Assembly (NCBI GenBank): GCA_039908535.1 | Contig: JAMOAW010000005.1 | Location: 1-58,475, forward strand | Direction: 5' to 3' | Origin: JAMOAW01 sp039908535 | Lineage (GTDB): Bacteria; Pseudomonadota; Magnetococcia; Magnetococcales; JADFZT01 | DNA length: 58,475 nt | Part shown: piece by piece, positions 41,881 through 50,780 of the stretch | Layout of the letters: every line of letters starts with the position of its first letter | Numbering within the stretch: the first letter of the stretch is position 1 | Position numbers and translations under genes: made by a program | Notes under the pieces: model-generated | What the model saw: only the letters and a program-made list of their open reading frames with translations | Databases searched by the model: none | Told to the model about the DNA's origin: nothing

Positions 41881-43005
41881 ATGATACAACTGGTTGCCGT
41901 TGCAGGCATTATATTTTTTCAATGGATATTTTGGGGGCCGATGGATATTTCGTTGCAGCAGATATTGGACCTACGCAACCGTGTTGAGATTTCCCATGAG
42001 GCGTTCATGGCGCAGGTGGGCTTGGCGCAGGTGGTGTTGGTGGGAGAGGAGCATGACAATCCGGCCCATCATGAGGTTCAATTGGAGACGATCCGCCACT
42101 TGTTTGAACAACATCCAGATTTAGCGGTGGGAATGGAGATGTTTCCACATCCTTTGCAACCGGTGTTGGATCAATGGGTGGCGGGTGGGTTGCAAGAAGA
42201 GGCCTTTTTAGATGCGGTTGAGTGGTATTATACCTGGGGTTTTGATGCAGAACTCTATCTGCCGATTTTGCGTTTTGTCCGTGACCAAAAAATTCCCTTG
42301 TTGGCCTTGAACATTCCCCGCGAGGTGGTGCGTCAAGTGCGGATGCAAGGGTTGGAGAGTTTAGAGGCCAAGGTGCGGGAGAGTTTACCCCCGTTGGCCT
42401 TTGCCTCCCATGGGTATCGGCTCCGTTTGCAAAAGGTGTTTGACGCGCACCCGATGTTTGCGCAATCGGCTTTGTTTGATAACTTTGTCCAGGCCCAGCA
42501 AATATGGGATGGGGTGATGGCCGATCGGTTGAGGGCATGGCTGCAAGATCATCCTGATGGGCATGTGGTCGGAGTGGTGGGGGGTGGGCATATTTGGCAA
42601 GGCCATGGCATTCCCCATCAATTGGCCTCGCGTGGCGTGACGCGGGTTGTCACCGTGTTGCCATGGTCTCGCACCGAACCCCAAGTCCAAGCGGATGTGG
42701 CCGATTTTGTGATTGGTACCCCTGCCACTCCAGAGAGTGAGGATCCGGTTCAGTTAGGCGTTGTGTTGCAGAATAAAGAGGGAGGTATTTTGATTGAAAA
42801 AATTCTTCCTGATACCCCCGCCAGCCATTCAGAGTTGGCGGTGCAGGATCGGATTAAATCATTCGATGGCCAAGAGATTCAGGCCCGGCACACATTGGTG
42901 CGCCTTGTGCGTGGGAAACATTGGGGCGATCGGGTATCGATGACGGTTCAACGGGCTGATGGGGAGCATCAATTAACTATTATATTGGAAAAGCCTGCCT
43001 CTTGA
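41881..43005 (+). CDS. ChaN/DUF399 family protein with C-terminal PDZ domain
   Basis: A 374-residue protein. It has an N-terminal hydrophobic segment (LVAVAGIIFFQWIFWG) serving as signal or anchor. The ChaN-like domain covers about residues 30-260: VVLVGEEHDNPAHHEVQLE, VGMEMFPHPLQPVLDQW and VVGVVGGGHIWQGHGIP, with the His residues used in the family for heme binding. A PDZ domain follows at about 285-370 (GGILIEKILPDTPASHSELAVQDRI in part, then VRLVRGKHWGDRVSMTVQR). ChaN proteins are heme-binding lipoproteins; no lipobox is seen here. The PDZ fusion suggests docking to a peptide or to a protease. It is monocistronic, between repeat copies. Confidence 0.8.
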   Translation: MIQLVAVAGIIFFQWIFWGPMDISLQQILDLRNRVEISHEAFMAQVGLAQVVLVGEEHDNPAHHEVQLETIRHLFEQHPDLAVGMEMFPHPLQPVLDQWVAGGLQEEAFLDAVEWYYTWGFDAELYLPILRFVRDQKIPLLALNIPREVVRQVRMQGLESLEAKVRESLPPLAFASHGYRLRLQKVFDAHPMFAQSALFDNFVQAQQIWDGVMADRLRAWLQDHPDGHVVGVVGGGHIWQGHGIPHQLASRGVTRVVTVLPWSRTEPQVQADVADFVIGTPATPESEDPVQLGVVLQNKEGGILIEKILPDTPASHSELAVQDRIKSFDGQEIQARHTLVRLVRGKHWGDRVSMTVQRADGEHQLTIILEKPAS

Positions 43006-43011
43006 AGAGCT

Positions 43012-43197
43012 TGGGGGGGCCAAAAAACGCCCCCTCTTTTTTTTTTAAAAAAAAGAGGGGGTCTGGGGGATTCATCCCCCAGGGTTTTGATTTTAATGTA
43101 TCGGAAAAACTAAAATCAAGACCTTGGGGGGGCGGAGAACCGCCCCCCCAATCCCCCCCACCCTTTTTTTAATTTTTTGCCCACCGGGCATCATGTT
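43012..43197 (+). repeat. Dispersed repeat A, two adjacent copies
   Basis: A partial copy (43012-43095) includes the T/A block and CTGGGGG-ATTCAT-CCCCCAG. A second starts at ATGTATCGGAAAAAC (43096) and has a 7-G first hairpin. That copy lacks the second hairpin and jumps to GCCCACCGGGCATCATGTT. Its end touches the stop codon of the oxidoreductase gene on the other strand. Confidence 0.9.
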
Positions 43198-44199
43198 TTA
43201 CTCGTGGCGAAACGTTTTGGTACAAAGCTCGCGAATTTCCCAAACCAGCTGCATGGCCTCATAGGCTTGTTGACCCGTCACCAAAGGGGTCATCCCCTCT
43301 TGAACACAATGGACAAAATGGCGTAGTTCGGCCATTAATGGCTCTTCGCTACGGACAAAAATACGATCAATGGCCAAATCCAAACGATAGCCAACATCCA
43401 CCTCGGATTGCAAGACATGGGCACCTCCATACCCTTGCCGATAGATAAAGAGGTCTTGTGTGGCATAATTGAGGGTGATAAAGCCCAAATTGGTGGAGAG
43501 TTGCAATTCACGAATTTTATTTTGCGTAATGCGACTGGCGGTCAGGCTGACCAAAGTCCCTCCCTCAAACTGCAATAGAGCTGAGACATAATCCTCTCCC
43601 ACCGAGCCATTAATGCTTAAACCTTTGGCGGTCAAATCACGGATGGGCTTGTTAACCAAGGCTAAGGCGATGTCAAGGTCATGGATCATGAGGTCAGACA
43701 CCACATCGACATCGGTAATTCTGGAGCTTGCCGCGCTCATACGACGGGCATCAATGGCATAAATTTCATGATTTCGTGGTAGAATACTGCTTAATTGACG
43801 CACGGCGGGATTAAACCGCTCCACATGACCGATCAATAAGATCGCCTTACCCCGTTGGGCAGCGTGAATTAATTCCAAACAATCTTGAGCCGTGGTGGCC
43901 ATCGGTTTTTCGATGAGGCAATGGATTCCAAGGTCTAGGAGTTGACAACCTATTTGGGCATGAAGTCCCGAAGGCACGGCAACCGATACGGCATCGACTT
44001 GGCGCGCGAGAGCTTCCAATGAATCAAACTGCTGACATCCATACCTTTGCGCGGTCTCCGTGGCCAGGGGTTCATTGGGATCATATAGGCCCACCAGCTC
44101 TACCCCTTTCAGAAGGTCGTAGACACGCAGATGGTGTTGGCCCATACGACCTGTTCCCACCACACCAATTCGAACATATCCCCGTTTGCTGGTTACCAT
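43198..44199 (-). CDS. Gfo/Idh/MocA family NAD(P)-dependent oxidoreductase
   Basis: A 333-residue protein. The N-terminal Rossmann motif is IGVVGTGRMGQHHLRVY (about residues 11-27). CLIEKPMAT (about 92-100) holds the conserved EKP catalytic lysine. The C-terminal substrate domain contains VVSDLMIHDLDIALAL, with the His used by the family. Members act on sugars, inositol or biliverdin. A role in nucleotide-sugar 3-oxidation or reduction is plausible but not shown. The gene is alone on the minus strand, converging with the ChaN-PDZ gene. Confidence 0.85.
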   Translation of the reverse strand: MVTSKRGYVRIGVVGTGRMGQHHLRVYDLLKGVELVGLYDPNEPLATETAQRYGCQQFDSLEALARQVDAVSVAVPSGLHAQIGCQLLDLGIHCLIEKPMATTAQDCLELIHAAQRGKAILLIGHVERFNPAVRQLSSILPRNHEIYAIDARRMSAASSRITDVDVVSDLMIHDLDIALALVNKPIRDLTAKGLSINGSVGEDYVSALLQFEGGTLVSLTASRITQNKIRELQLSTNLGFITLNYATQDLFIYRQGYGGAHVLQSEVDVGYRLDLAIDRIFVRSEEPLMAELRHFVHCVQEGMTPLVTGQQAYEAMQLVWEIRELCTKTFRHE

Positions 44200-44503
44200 G
44201 ATCAGACTCCGATTCCATGGTTATGGGTAGCCAGGACGTTTGTCCGTGGCATACCTAGTCAATAATTCATTCCTAAATTGGCAACACATTGTAGAGGATG
44301 AATGTGTCTTGTTTATTTTTCAAGGGTTACAAACGATATACAAGGAACAAAATGTTTTATTTTATCCAGGCTAGGACAAAGGATTAAAATTTGCTTAAAG
44401 AATTGCACAGTGTGTGTTGCAATCGGTTTGTAAATGGAGTAAAAATGGTGAGGTTTAAAAAAATCAACCCCTATTAAAAAATAGCAGAAAGGGATGGATA
44501 CCC
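44200..44503. other. Divergent intergenic region
   Basis: A 304-bp AT-rich gap between the divergent oxidoreductase and PCMT-like genes. It should hold both promoters, but I see no certain -35/-10 pair. AAAGGGA at 44488-44494 is the ribosome site for the gene at 44504. No dispersed repeat copy is present, unlike most other gaps. Confidence 0.5.
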
Positions 44504-45166
44504 ATGGACTTTGCCCTGGCCCGTACCAATATGGTCAAATCACAAATTATTCCGAATCAAATTTTTAATCCAGATTTGCTTGGCGGAATGATGGAAATCT
44601 CCAGGGAGTCGTTTGTGGCAACAAACATTCAAAATTTTGCCTATTCCGATCTCTCCCTGCTTTTAACTGAACCACAAGAGGCCACGGGACGGCGTATGCT
44701 CAAGCCACTCCAAGCGGGGTCGCTCATTCAATCTTTGGAGTTGGTCGCTGGAAATCGAGTGCTGGTGGTCGGTGCCGGAACTGGTTATGAAGCCGCTCTT
44801 CTGGCCTATATGGGCATGTCGGTCTTCGCACTGGAGAACAACACAACCTTAAGCAACAAAGGGCAAAAACTTCTTGCCGATCAAAAAATCATTTGGCGCA
44901 CTGGCAATTTAGCCGATGGTTGGCCAGAAGAGGCCCCATTTGACGGCATTCTCTTCTGTGGCGCGATCCATGCGGTTCCCAACAACGCCGTTGGTCAATT
45001 GGGATCCTCGGGACGACTGGTCGCTATTGTAGGCGATAAAATCTCCCCTCTCATGCGCGCCGTGCGTATTAAAGGCATTTCGGGTGCCGATCGTCCAGAT
45101 ATTTTGTTTGAGACTTCGGCCAATTTTCTTCCGAGCCTGGAGCCACCACAAAGTTTTAAACTATAA
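44504..45166 (+). CDS. Protein-L-isoaspartate O-methyltransferase family protein
   Basis: A 220-residue SAM-dependent methyltransferase-like protein. It begins MDFALARTNMVKSQIIPNQI, as in the PCMT relatives of alphaproteobacteria. SAM-binding motif I is VLVVGAGTGYEAALLAYMG (about 87-105), then VFALENN and FDGILFCGAI. It is close in layout to Pcm but lacks the usual strong active-site stretch (a typical QPYI or TVSQP is replaced by LLLTEPQ). Activity on isoaspartate is therefore uncertain. It precedes lysC by about 50 bp. Confidence 0.8.
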   Translation: MDFALARTNMVKSQIIPNQIFNPDLLGGMMEISRESFVATNIQNFAYSDLSLLLTEPQEATGRRMLKPLQAGSLIQSLELVAGNRVLVVGAGTGYEAALLAYMGMSVFALENNTTLSNKGQKLLADQKIIWRTGNLADGWPEEAPFDGILFCGAIHAVPNNAVGQLGSSGRLVAIVGDKISPLMRAVRIKGISGADRPDILFETSANFLPSLEPPQSFKL

Positions 45167-45217
45167 CGATTTAAATGGGTATCGGGCTTCGCTAACATTA
45201 TAAAAAAAAGAGAACCA

Positions 45218-46456
45218 GTGAAACGTATTATTCAAAAATTTGGTGGTACTTCAGTGGGTACGGTAGAACGCATTCGTCATGTGGCCCAGTGTGCGATCGC
45301 AGAATTTCAAGCAGGAAATCAAGTGGTCGTCACCGTATCGGCTATGGCGGGAGAGACCAATCGTTTGGTGGCTTTGGTAGATGCCCTGGCCCCCATCCCC
45401 AACCTGCGTGAATACGATGTGGTTGTCTCCGCTGGCGAACAGGTCTCTATTGGACTTTTGGCGTTGGCCATTGAGGCTGCCGGCTTTCAGGCCCGGTCGT
45501 ATTTGGGTTGGCAAGTCCCTTTTTTGACCGATGCCAGCTATTCCAAAGCCCGTATTCTTAAAGTTGAACAGTCCAAAATTATCCAGGATCTTGAAGCAGG
45601 CCGGATTGTGGTTGTCGCGGGCTTTCAGGGAATCAATGAAGAGGGATTTGTCACTACCTTGGGTCGGGGTGGATCCGATACCTCGGCAGTTGCATTGGCT
45701 GCCGCTCTCAAAGCCGATCGTTGTGATATCTATACCGATGTGGATGGGGTCTATACCACGGATCCACGCATTGAACCAAAAGCCAGGAAACTGGATCGCA
45801 TCTCCTATGACGAAATGTTGGAAATGGCCTCTTTAGGGGCAAAAGTCTTACAAATTCGATCGGTTGAACTGGCCAAAAAATATCAAGTCCCCCTGCGTGT
45901 GCTCTCTTCAATGGAGGAGGGATACGGGACTCTGCTAACTGGGGAAGACGAAGAAATGGAAAAAGTGATTGTCTCTGCTATCGCCTTTAACAAGGACGAA
46001 GCCAAAATTACGGTTTTGAATGTACCCGACCGACCTGGGGTCGCCGCCGCCATTTTTGGTGAGTTGGCAAATGCCCATATCAATGTCGATATGATCATCC
46101 AAAACATCTCTTCCAGTGGTGAAACCGATGTTACGTTCACCGTTCCAAAAGCCGATTATCGACAAACGATGCAACTGTTAACCAATCACATCAAAGAGAT
46201 TGGAGCGAAAAATATTGTTGGCAACCCAGACATTGCCAAGGTGTCGGCCATTGGCGTTGGCATGCGTTCCCATACGGGAGTTGCGTTAAAAATGTTCCAA
46301 ACGTTGGCTGAGCATAGCATTAACATTCAAATGATCTCCACCTCTGAAATAAAAATTTCGGTCGTTATCGATGAAAAATATACCGAATTGGCTGTCCGGG
46401 TACTGCATGAGGCTTTTGAACTGGATAAAGACCCAGGGGACCGTGTTTATACTTAA
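45218..46456 (+). CDS. lysC: Aspartate kinase
   Basis: LysC phosphorylates aspartate at the start of lysine, threonine, methionine and diaminopimelate synthesis. A 412-residue protein with a GTG start. It has KFGGTSVGTVERI (about residues 6-18), LGRGGSDTSAVALAAAL and YTDVDGVYTTDPRI in the kinase domain. Two ACT domains follow (about 265-410: VLNVPDRPGVAAAIF, then VSAIGVGMRSHTGVALKMF). This matches the monofunctional, feedback-controlled enzyme of proteobacteria. Some such genes encode a second, shorter subunit from an internal start. Confidence 0.95.
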   Translation: MKRIIQKFGGTSVGTVERIRHVAQCAIAEFQAGNQVVVTVSAMAGETNRLVALVDALAPIPNLREYDVVVSAGEQVSIGLLALAIEAAGFQARSYLGWQVPFLTDASYSKARILKVEQSKIIQDLEAGRIVVVAGFQGINEEGFVTTLGRGGSDTSAVALAAALKADRCDIYTDVDGVYTTDPRIEPKARKLDRISYDEMLEMASLGAKVLQIRSVELAKKYQVPLRVLSSMEEGYGTLLTGEDEEMEKVIVSAIAFNKDEAKITVLNVPDRPGVAAAIFGELANAHINVDMIIQNISSSGETDVTFTVPKADYRQTMQLLTNHIKEIGAKNIVGNPDIAKVSAIGVGMRSHTGVALKMFQTLAEHSINIQMISTSEIKISVVIDEKYTELAVRVLHEAFELDKDPGDRVYT

Positions 46457-46573
46457 AGCAACTCAACCATTTTTTTTCTACGGACAACCAATTTTACCAA
46501 CGATCGTGCCTCGTTGCTGGGAGATCCACTTTTTGTTTCCCTTTACCATGCCCGCCCGACAAGGAAATTAAAC

Positions 46574-48181
46574 GTGCCCAATACCCATGGCACAGAAAAA
46601 ATTTTGTTGTATGATACGACCTTACGTGATGGGGCGCAGAGTGAAGAGGTACTTTTTTCGGTTTCCGATAAGCTGCGTATTGCCGAACGGTTGGATGAGT
46701 TTGGAGTCGATTTTATTGAGGGGGGGTGGCCTGGGGCCAATCCTAAGGACGAAGCCTTTTTTCAGGATGTCCAACGTTTACGTTTGAAAAAAAGCCGTTT
46801 AGTGGCCTTTGGCTCCACCTGTCGTCCTGGAAATTCGGTGGAAAAAGATGTTGTTTTAGCTGGCTTGCTGCGCGCGAAAGTCTCTATCATCACCCTGTTT
46901 GGCAAAACTTGGGATTTGCATGTCAAGCGTGTTCTTGGTATTTCCTTGTTGGAAAATTTAGATCTCATCGGTCAATCCATTATGTATTTAAAAAAACATG
47001 TGGATCACGTCTTTTTCGATGCCGAACATTTTTTTGATGGCTACAAAGCCAATCCCGATTATGCCATGAAGACCCTGTTGGTGGCGGGGCAAGCCGGGGC
47101 TGATTGTTTAATTTTGTGTGATACCAATGGGGGATCGTTGGTCCGCGAGATCAGCGCGATTACCCGTCAGGCAGCGGTATTAAACGTCAAATTGGGTATT
47201 CATTGTCATAACGATTGTGGATTGGCCATTGCCAACACGTTAGCGGGCGTTGAATCAGGGGCACAACACGTGCAAGGCACCATGAACGGCTTGGGAGAGC
47301 GATGTGGTAATGCCGATTTGACGGTGATTATTCCCAATCTTATTCTTAAAATGGGATGCAAAACCAGCTTAAATTCTCAAGATTTAACAAAGTTAACTTC
47401 TACCAGTCGTTTTATCAACGAAATCGCCAATCGACCTCCTAGTAGAAATCAGCCCTATGCAGGGCTATCGGCCTTTGCTCACAAAGGGGGCGTACATGTC
47501 TCTGCGGTAATGAAAGATGCGCAAACATATGAACATATTCGACCAGAGGCGGTTGGAAATCAGCAACGGGTGTTGGTTTCTGATCAATCTGGACGCAGTA
47601 ACATGTTGTATAAACTCAAACAATTTGATATCGCAATAGAAGATTCCAAAGACCCGCGCTTGGTTCAATTGCTGGAGGAGATCAAGGAATTGGAGTATCA
47701 AGGGTATCAATTTGATGGGGCCGAAGCCTCCTTTGAGTTGCGTGCCAGGGGGGCTTTTGGGCAGATACCGGAATATTTTAAATTATTGAGCTATCGGGTC
47801 ATCAATGAGCACCACGAAAAAGAGGATATCAAAGATCGCATTGGGGCCGAGGCGACGGTCAAGGTGGTAGTTGGCGATAGCCAACCCATTCATACGGTCG
47901 CCGAAGGGGATGGACCTGTGGATGCCTTATCTACGGCTTTGAAAAAGGCACTGGGATGGTATTATCCAGCCATTGAGGCCATTAAATTGGTGGATTATAA
48001 AGTGCGTATTTTGGGCGGAGCTGGCTCGGGAGCCAGTGTGCGGGTGTTAATCGAATGGCAAGATGTGACCTCCTCTTGGGCAACGGTTGGAGTCTCCAAA
48101 CATATCATCGCCGCCTCTTATGATGCGATGGTGGAAGCAATGATCTATAAACTTTTTAAAGATAGTAAAAACCAGGACTGA
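46574..48181 (+). CDS. cimA: (R)-citramalate synthase
   Basis: CimA condenses acetyl-CoA and pyruvate to citramalate, the threonine-independent way into isoleucine. About 535 residues from the GTG at 46574, which has AAGGAA 7 bp upstream; the open frame reaches back to 46514. The DRE-TIM barrel has LYDTTLRDGAQSEEV, IEGGWPGANPKDEAFF and GIHCHNDCGLAIANT. A LeuA-type regulatory domain forms the C-terminus (VRILGGAGSGASVRVLIEW). The long form and the GGWPGAN motif distinguish it from LeuA. It lies after lysC, forming an amino-acid pair. Confidence 0.93.
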   Translation: MPNTHGTEKILLYDTTLRDGAQSEEVLFSVSDKLRIAERLDEFGVDFIEGGWPGANPKDEAFFQDVQRLRLKKSRLVAFGSTCRPGNSVEKDVVLAGLLRAKVSIITLFGKTWDLHVKRVLGISLLENLDLIGQSIMYLKKHVDHVFFDAEHFFDGYKANPDYAMKTLLVAGQAGADCLILCDTNGGSLVREISAITRQAAVLNVKLGIHCHNDCGLAIANTLAGVESGAQHVQGTMNGLGERCGNADLTVIIPNLILKMGCKTSLNSQDLTKLTSTSRFINEIANRPPSRNQPYAGLSAFAHKGGVHVSAVMKDAQTYEHIRPEAVGNQQRVLVSDQSGRSNMLYKLKQFDIAIEDSKDPRLVQLLEEIKELEYQGYQFDGAEASFELRARGAFGQIPEYFKLLSYRVINEHHEKEDIKDRIGAEATVKVVVGDSQPIHTVAEGDGPVDALSTALKKALGWYYPAIEAIKLVDYKVRILGGAGSGASVRVLIEWQDVTSSWATVGVSKHIIAASYDAMVEAMIYKLFKDSKNQD

Positions 48182-48274
48182 TAAATCAGGATTGTTCAAC
48201 TTAAACTCTTTCCATGGGAGATGAGTTGATGATACATTGTGAATTCGTTCAATTTTAGTGGAGAATGAACCATT

Positions 48275-48613
48275 ATGAAAAAAATCGAGGCGATCATTAA
48301 ACCGTTTAAACTGGATGATGTCAAAGAGGCCCTCTCTGAACTCGGCATTCAGGGGATTACGGTTTCTGAGGTTCGTGGTTTTGGTCGGCAAAAGGGTCAT
48401 ACAGAGCTCTATCGTGGCGCAGAATATGTGGTTGATTTTTTGCCCAAACTCAAAGTAGAGGTGGTGTTACCGAATGAATTGGTGGACCGAGCGATTGAAA
48501 CCATTGAGGCTGCCGCGCGCACGGGACGCATTGGAGATGGAAAAATTTTCGTGACACCTGTGGATCATGTCATTCGTATTCGAACTGGAGAACGGGACGA
48601 AAACGCCCTGTAA
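48275..48613 (+). CDS. glnB: PII nitrogen regulatory protein
   Basis: A 112-residue PII trimer subunit. It senses 2-oxoglutarate, ATP/ADP and glutamine status. Tyr51 in the T-loop (ELYRGAEYVVDF), the uridylylation site, is present, with Gln39 and Lys40. The C-terminal signature TGRIGDGKIFVTPVDHVIRIRTGE is intact. It is not followed by glnA or amtB here, so GlnB and GlnK cannot be told apart from context; the sequence favours GlnB. No sigma-54 site is evident upstream. Confidence 0.93.
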   Translation: MKKIEAIIKPFKLDDVKEALSELGIQGITVSEVRGFGRQKGHTELYRGAEYVVDFLPKLKVEVVLPNELVDRAIETIEAAARTGRIGDGKIFVTPVDHVIRIRTGERDENAL

Positions 48614-48647
48614 TCCAGAAAAGGTTTAAATTTTATCTATTAAAAAA

Positions 48648-48674
48648 GTCTGGGGGGAGTTCCCCCAGAGTTTT
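48648..48674 (+). terminator. Hairpin terminator after glnB, made of a repeat fragment
   Basis: TCTGGGGGGAGTTCCCCCAG followed by AGTTTT and soon a T8 run. The stem matches the second hairpin of repeat A with a new loop (GAGTT). It probably terminates glnB. Confidence 0.65.
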
Positions 48675-48745
48675 AATATCTTTTTTTTCTTGTTCTACAA
48701 AACTCCTACTTCTCTACATTTCTATTATTTCATAGTTGAGTATTG

Positions 48746-49720
48746 ATGGCCAATCAGCGAGAAATAGGTAAATCATTTGCCAAAGGGGCGATCATTCTTC
48801 GTCAGGGGGAAAATTCCAATTGCATGTATATTGTGCAAAAGGGAAGTGCGGAAATGATATTGGAGACACAGCAGGGAGAACACTCTTTAAAGATATTAAA
48901 AGAAGGGGATATGTTTGGGGAGGTATCTCTCTTTGCAGGTAAAGCCCATTATGCGACGGTACGGGCTGTGACGACTTGTCGCGTTTTGAAGGTGGATGAA
49001 AAAACCTTCATGAGCAAGCTTCATCAAGATCCATCCATGACTTTTCGAATGATCAAAAAAATGGCCTGTCGCATTTATGAGCAGGACCATGACTGGATGC
49101 GGGCTTATTACTCTTCGGACAGTTCTTGCCAAGCGACCGGGTTTGCAAGCTTTATTGACTTAACGACCTTTCTGGATGGAGAGGTTAAGCGGGCCAAGCA
49201 ACTGATGCAATCCTTGGCTTTTGTCATTTTGGATATAGATGATTTCAAAGTAATTTGTCAACGTTTTGGCGATGAAGCTGGACAGGATGTTCTCAAAGGA
49301 GTGGCGGATGTATTACGCGAGCATTTGCGTCAAAACGATATTATTGGTCGATTTGGGGACGATCGTTTTGGGATTATCCTTTACGAAGCCGAGGGTCTTG
49401 CGGCGGTCAAAGTAATGACTAAAGTTTTAAATGTTTTTACCGGGATGCATTTTATCGCCGGTCAGAGCGCGTTTCAGGCCACATTTAGTTGTGGGATTGC
49501 CATTTTTCCAGAGCACAAAAAGGCCGATCAGTTATCCAAATCGGCATTTGAAGCGTTGGCGCGGGGCAAGAGGGATGCAGGCAAACAGGTCATTTTAGCC
49601 CCACCAGATTCAGAGTATATTCCCCCAAAACGAACGGATGAGATCGAACTTGCGCATACCCCTTTACGTCGAGGTCGGCACCTGTTGCTGTTTGGGTGGC
49701 GTGGGTTTCGTCGTTCATAA
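48746..49720 (+). CDS. Cyclic-nucleotide-binding domain fused to a degenerate GGDEF domain
   Basis: A 324-residue protein. The cNMP-binding fold (about 8-120) has ILRQGENSNCMYIVQKG and GEVSLFAG. The position of the usual Arg-x-Ala-Ser of cAMP binders reads AHYATVRAVT, so cAMP binding is uncertain. The GGDEF domain (about 155-300) has FVILDIDDFKVICQRFG, but the catalytic GGDEF itself is GDDRF in RFGDDRFGIIL. It is therefore probably not an active diguanylate cyclase, and may sense GTP or c-di-GMP or be regulatory. The ATG at 48746 is used rather than the TTG three bases earlier. Confidence 0.82.
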   Translation: MANQREIGKSFAKGAIILRQGENSNCMYIVQKGSAEMILETQQGEHSLKILKEGDMFGEVSLFAGKAHYATVRAVTTCRVLKVDEKTFMSKLHQDPSMTFRMIKKMACRIYEQDHDWMRAYYSSDSSCQATGFASFIDLTTFLDGEVKRAKQLMQSLAFVILDIDDFKVICQRFGDEAGQDVLKGVADVLREHLRQNDIIGRFGDDRFGIILYEAEGLAAVKVMTKVLNVFTGMHFIAGQSAFQATFSCGIAIFPEHKKADQLSKSAFEALARGKRDAGKQVILAPPDSEYIPPKRTDEIELAHTPLRRGRHLLLFGWRGFRRS

Positions 49721-49756
49721 ATTAAAATTGTTTGTCAGCAGTTGACCGATTGGTTA

Positions 49757-50070
49757 AAACAAAACCTTGGGGGGTGGGGTAGAGAACTGCCCCACCCCAC
49801 CCTTTTTTTTTTTAAGTCTTTAAAAAAAAGAGGGGGTCTGGGGGATTCATCCCCCAGGGTTTTGATTTTGATTTTGATTTTTCTGCCCGCAGGGCATTAT
49901 GTTCATGTATCGGAAAAATAAAAATCAAGACCTTGGGGGGCGGAGAACCGCCCCCCAATTCCCCCCACCCTTTTTTTTTAAGTCTTAAAAAAAAAGAGGG
50001 GGTCTGGAGGATTCATCCCCCAGGGTTTTGATTTTTATTTTGTTTTTTTTGCCCGCAGGGCATTATGTTC
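49757..50070 (+). repeat. Tandem pair of type A repeats with exact head-to-tail junction
   Basis: Copy one is 49757-49904 and copy two is 49905-50070, joined as CATGTTC|ATGTATCGG. Copy one has a rewritten first hairpin (GGGGTGGGGTAG, loop AGAA, then CTGCCCCACCCC), still fully paired apart from one T-G. The 412-bp gap between the GGDEF and exonuclease genes is otherwise empty. Confidence 0.95.
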
Positions 50071-50133
50071 TATAAAACGTTTGATTGAAAATGGTTTCAT
50101 TTTTTTATCGCATAGGAAAGAAAGCAATTTTTT

Positions 50134-50742
50134 ATGACAACCCCAGCCATACCTCGTGAATTTTTACCTAAAATGCCCAAGTCTGAAATCAATCAACTTC
50201 CGATTACCAAATGGGAGGGGTCTGTTCGATTGATTCAATCCAGCCAAGACTTTCTCCTGGCCATGGAAGAGCTGCAACATGAAACCGTGTTGGGGTTTGA
50301 TACAGAGACAAAACCGGTATTTCGCAAAGGCCAGAACAATTCCCCCTCTTTGATACAATTGGCGGGTGAAAATTTGGTTTTGATTATTCAATTGACCGCA
50401 TTAGAGGATATTCAACCGTTGGTGCGCCTTTTTGGGGATTCCAAGGTGCGCAAAGTAGGGGTGGGACTGGCATGGGATTTAAAACAACTGCAGGAGGTTT
50501 TTTCATTTCAAGCCAACGAATTTGTCGATCTTGGCGAGAAAGCCCGCAAGTCAGGTATTGAAAGTCAAGGTTTACGCACCATGGCGGCGCGTTTTTTTGG
50601 TTATCGCATTTCCAAGAGGGCGCAATGTTCTAATTGGCAGCGACGCCATTTAAAACCGCATCAATTGGCCTATGCCGCTACCGATGCCTGGATTAGCCGT
50701 GAAATTTATTTTTTAATGAAAAGTTGGGGATTGTTTCAATAA
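50134..50742 (+). CDS. 3'-5' exonuclease, DEDDy family (RNase D/WRN-like)
   Basis: A 202-residue single exonuclease domain. The DEDD motifs are VLGFDTETKP (Exo I), KVGVGLAWDLKQL (Exo II) and YAATDAWISREIY (Exo III with Tyr). It resembles the stand-alone WRN-exonuclease-like proteins; no HRDC domain is present, unlike RNase D. The substrate may be RNA or DNA. It stands alone after a repeat pair. Confidence 0.85.
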   Translation: MTTPAIPREFLPKMPKSEINQLPITKWEGSVRLIQSSQDFLLAMEELQHETVLGFDTETKPVFRKGQNNSPSLIQLAGENLVLIIQLTALEDIQPLVRLFGDSKVRKVGVGLAWDLKQLQEVFSFQANEFVDLGEKARKSGIESQGLRTMAARFFGYRISKRAQCSNWQRRHLKPHQLAYAATDAWISREIYFLMKSWGLFQ

Positions 50743-50780
50743 ATGGTGTTTGTTGATATATGGATGGATATATTAAAAAT

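Noticed and set aside
48182..48274. Sigma-54 promoter upstream of glnB
   Set aside because: No TGGCAC-N5-TTGC-like pair is present in the gap.
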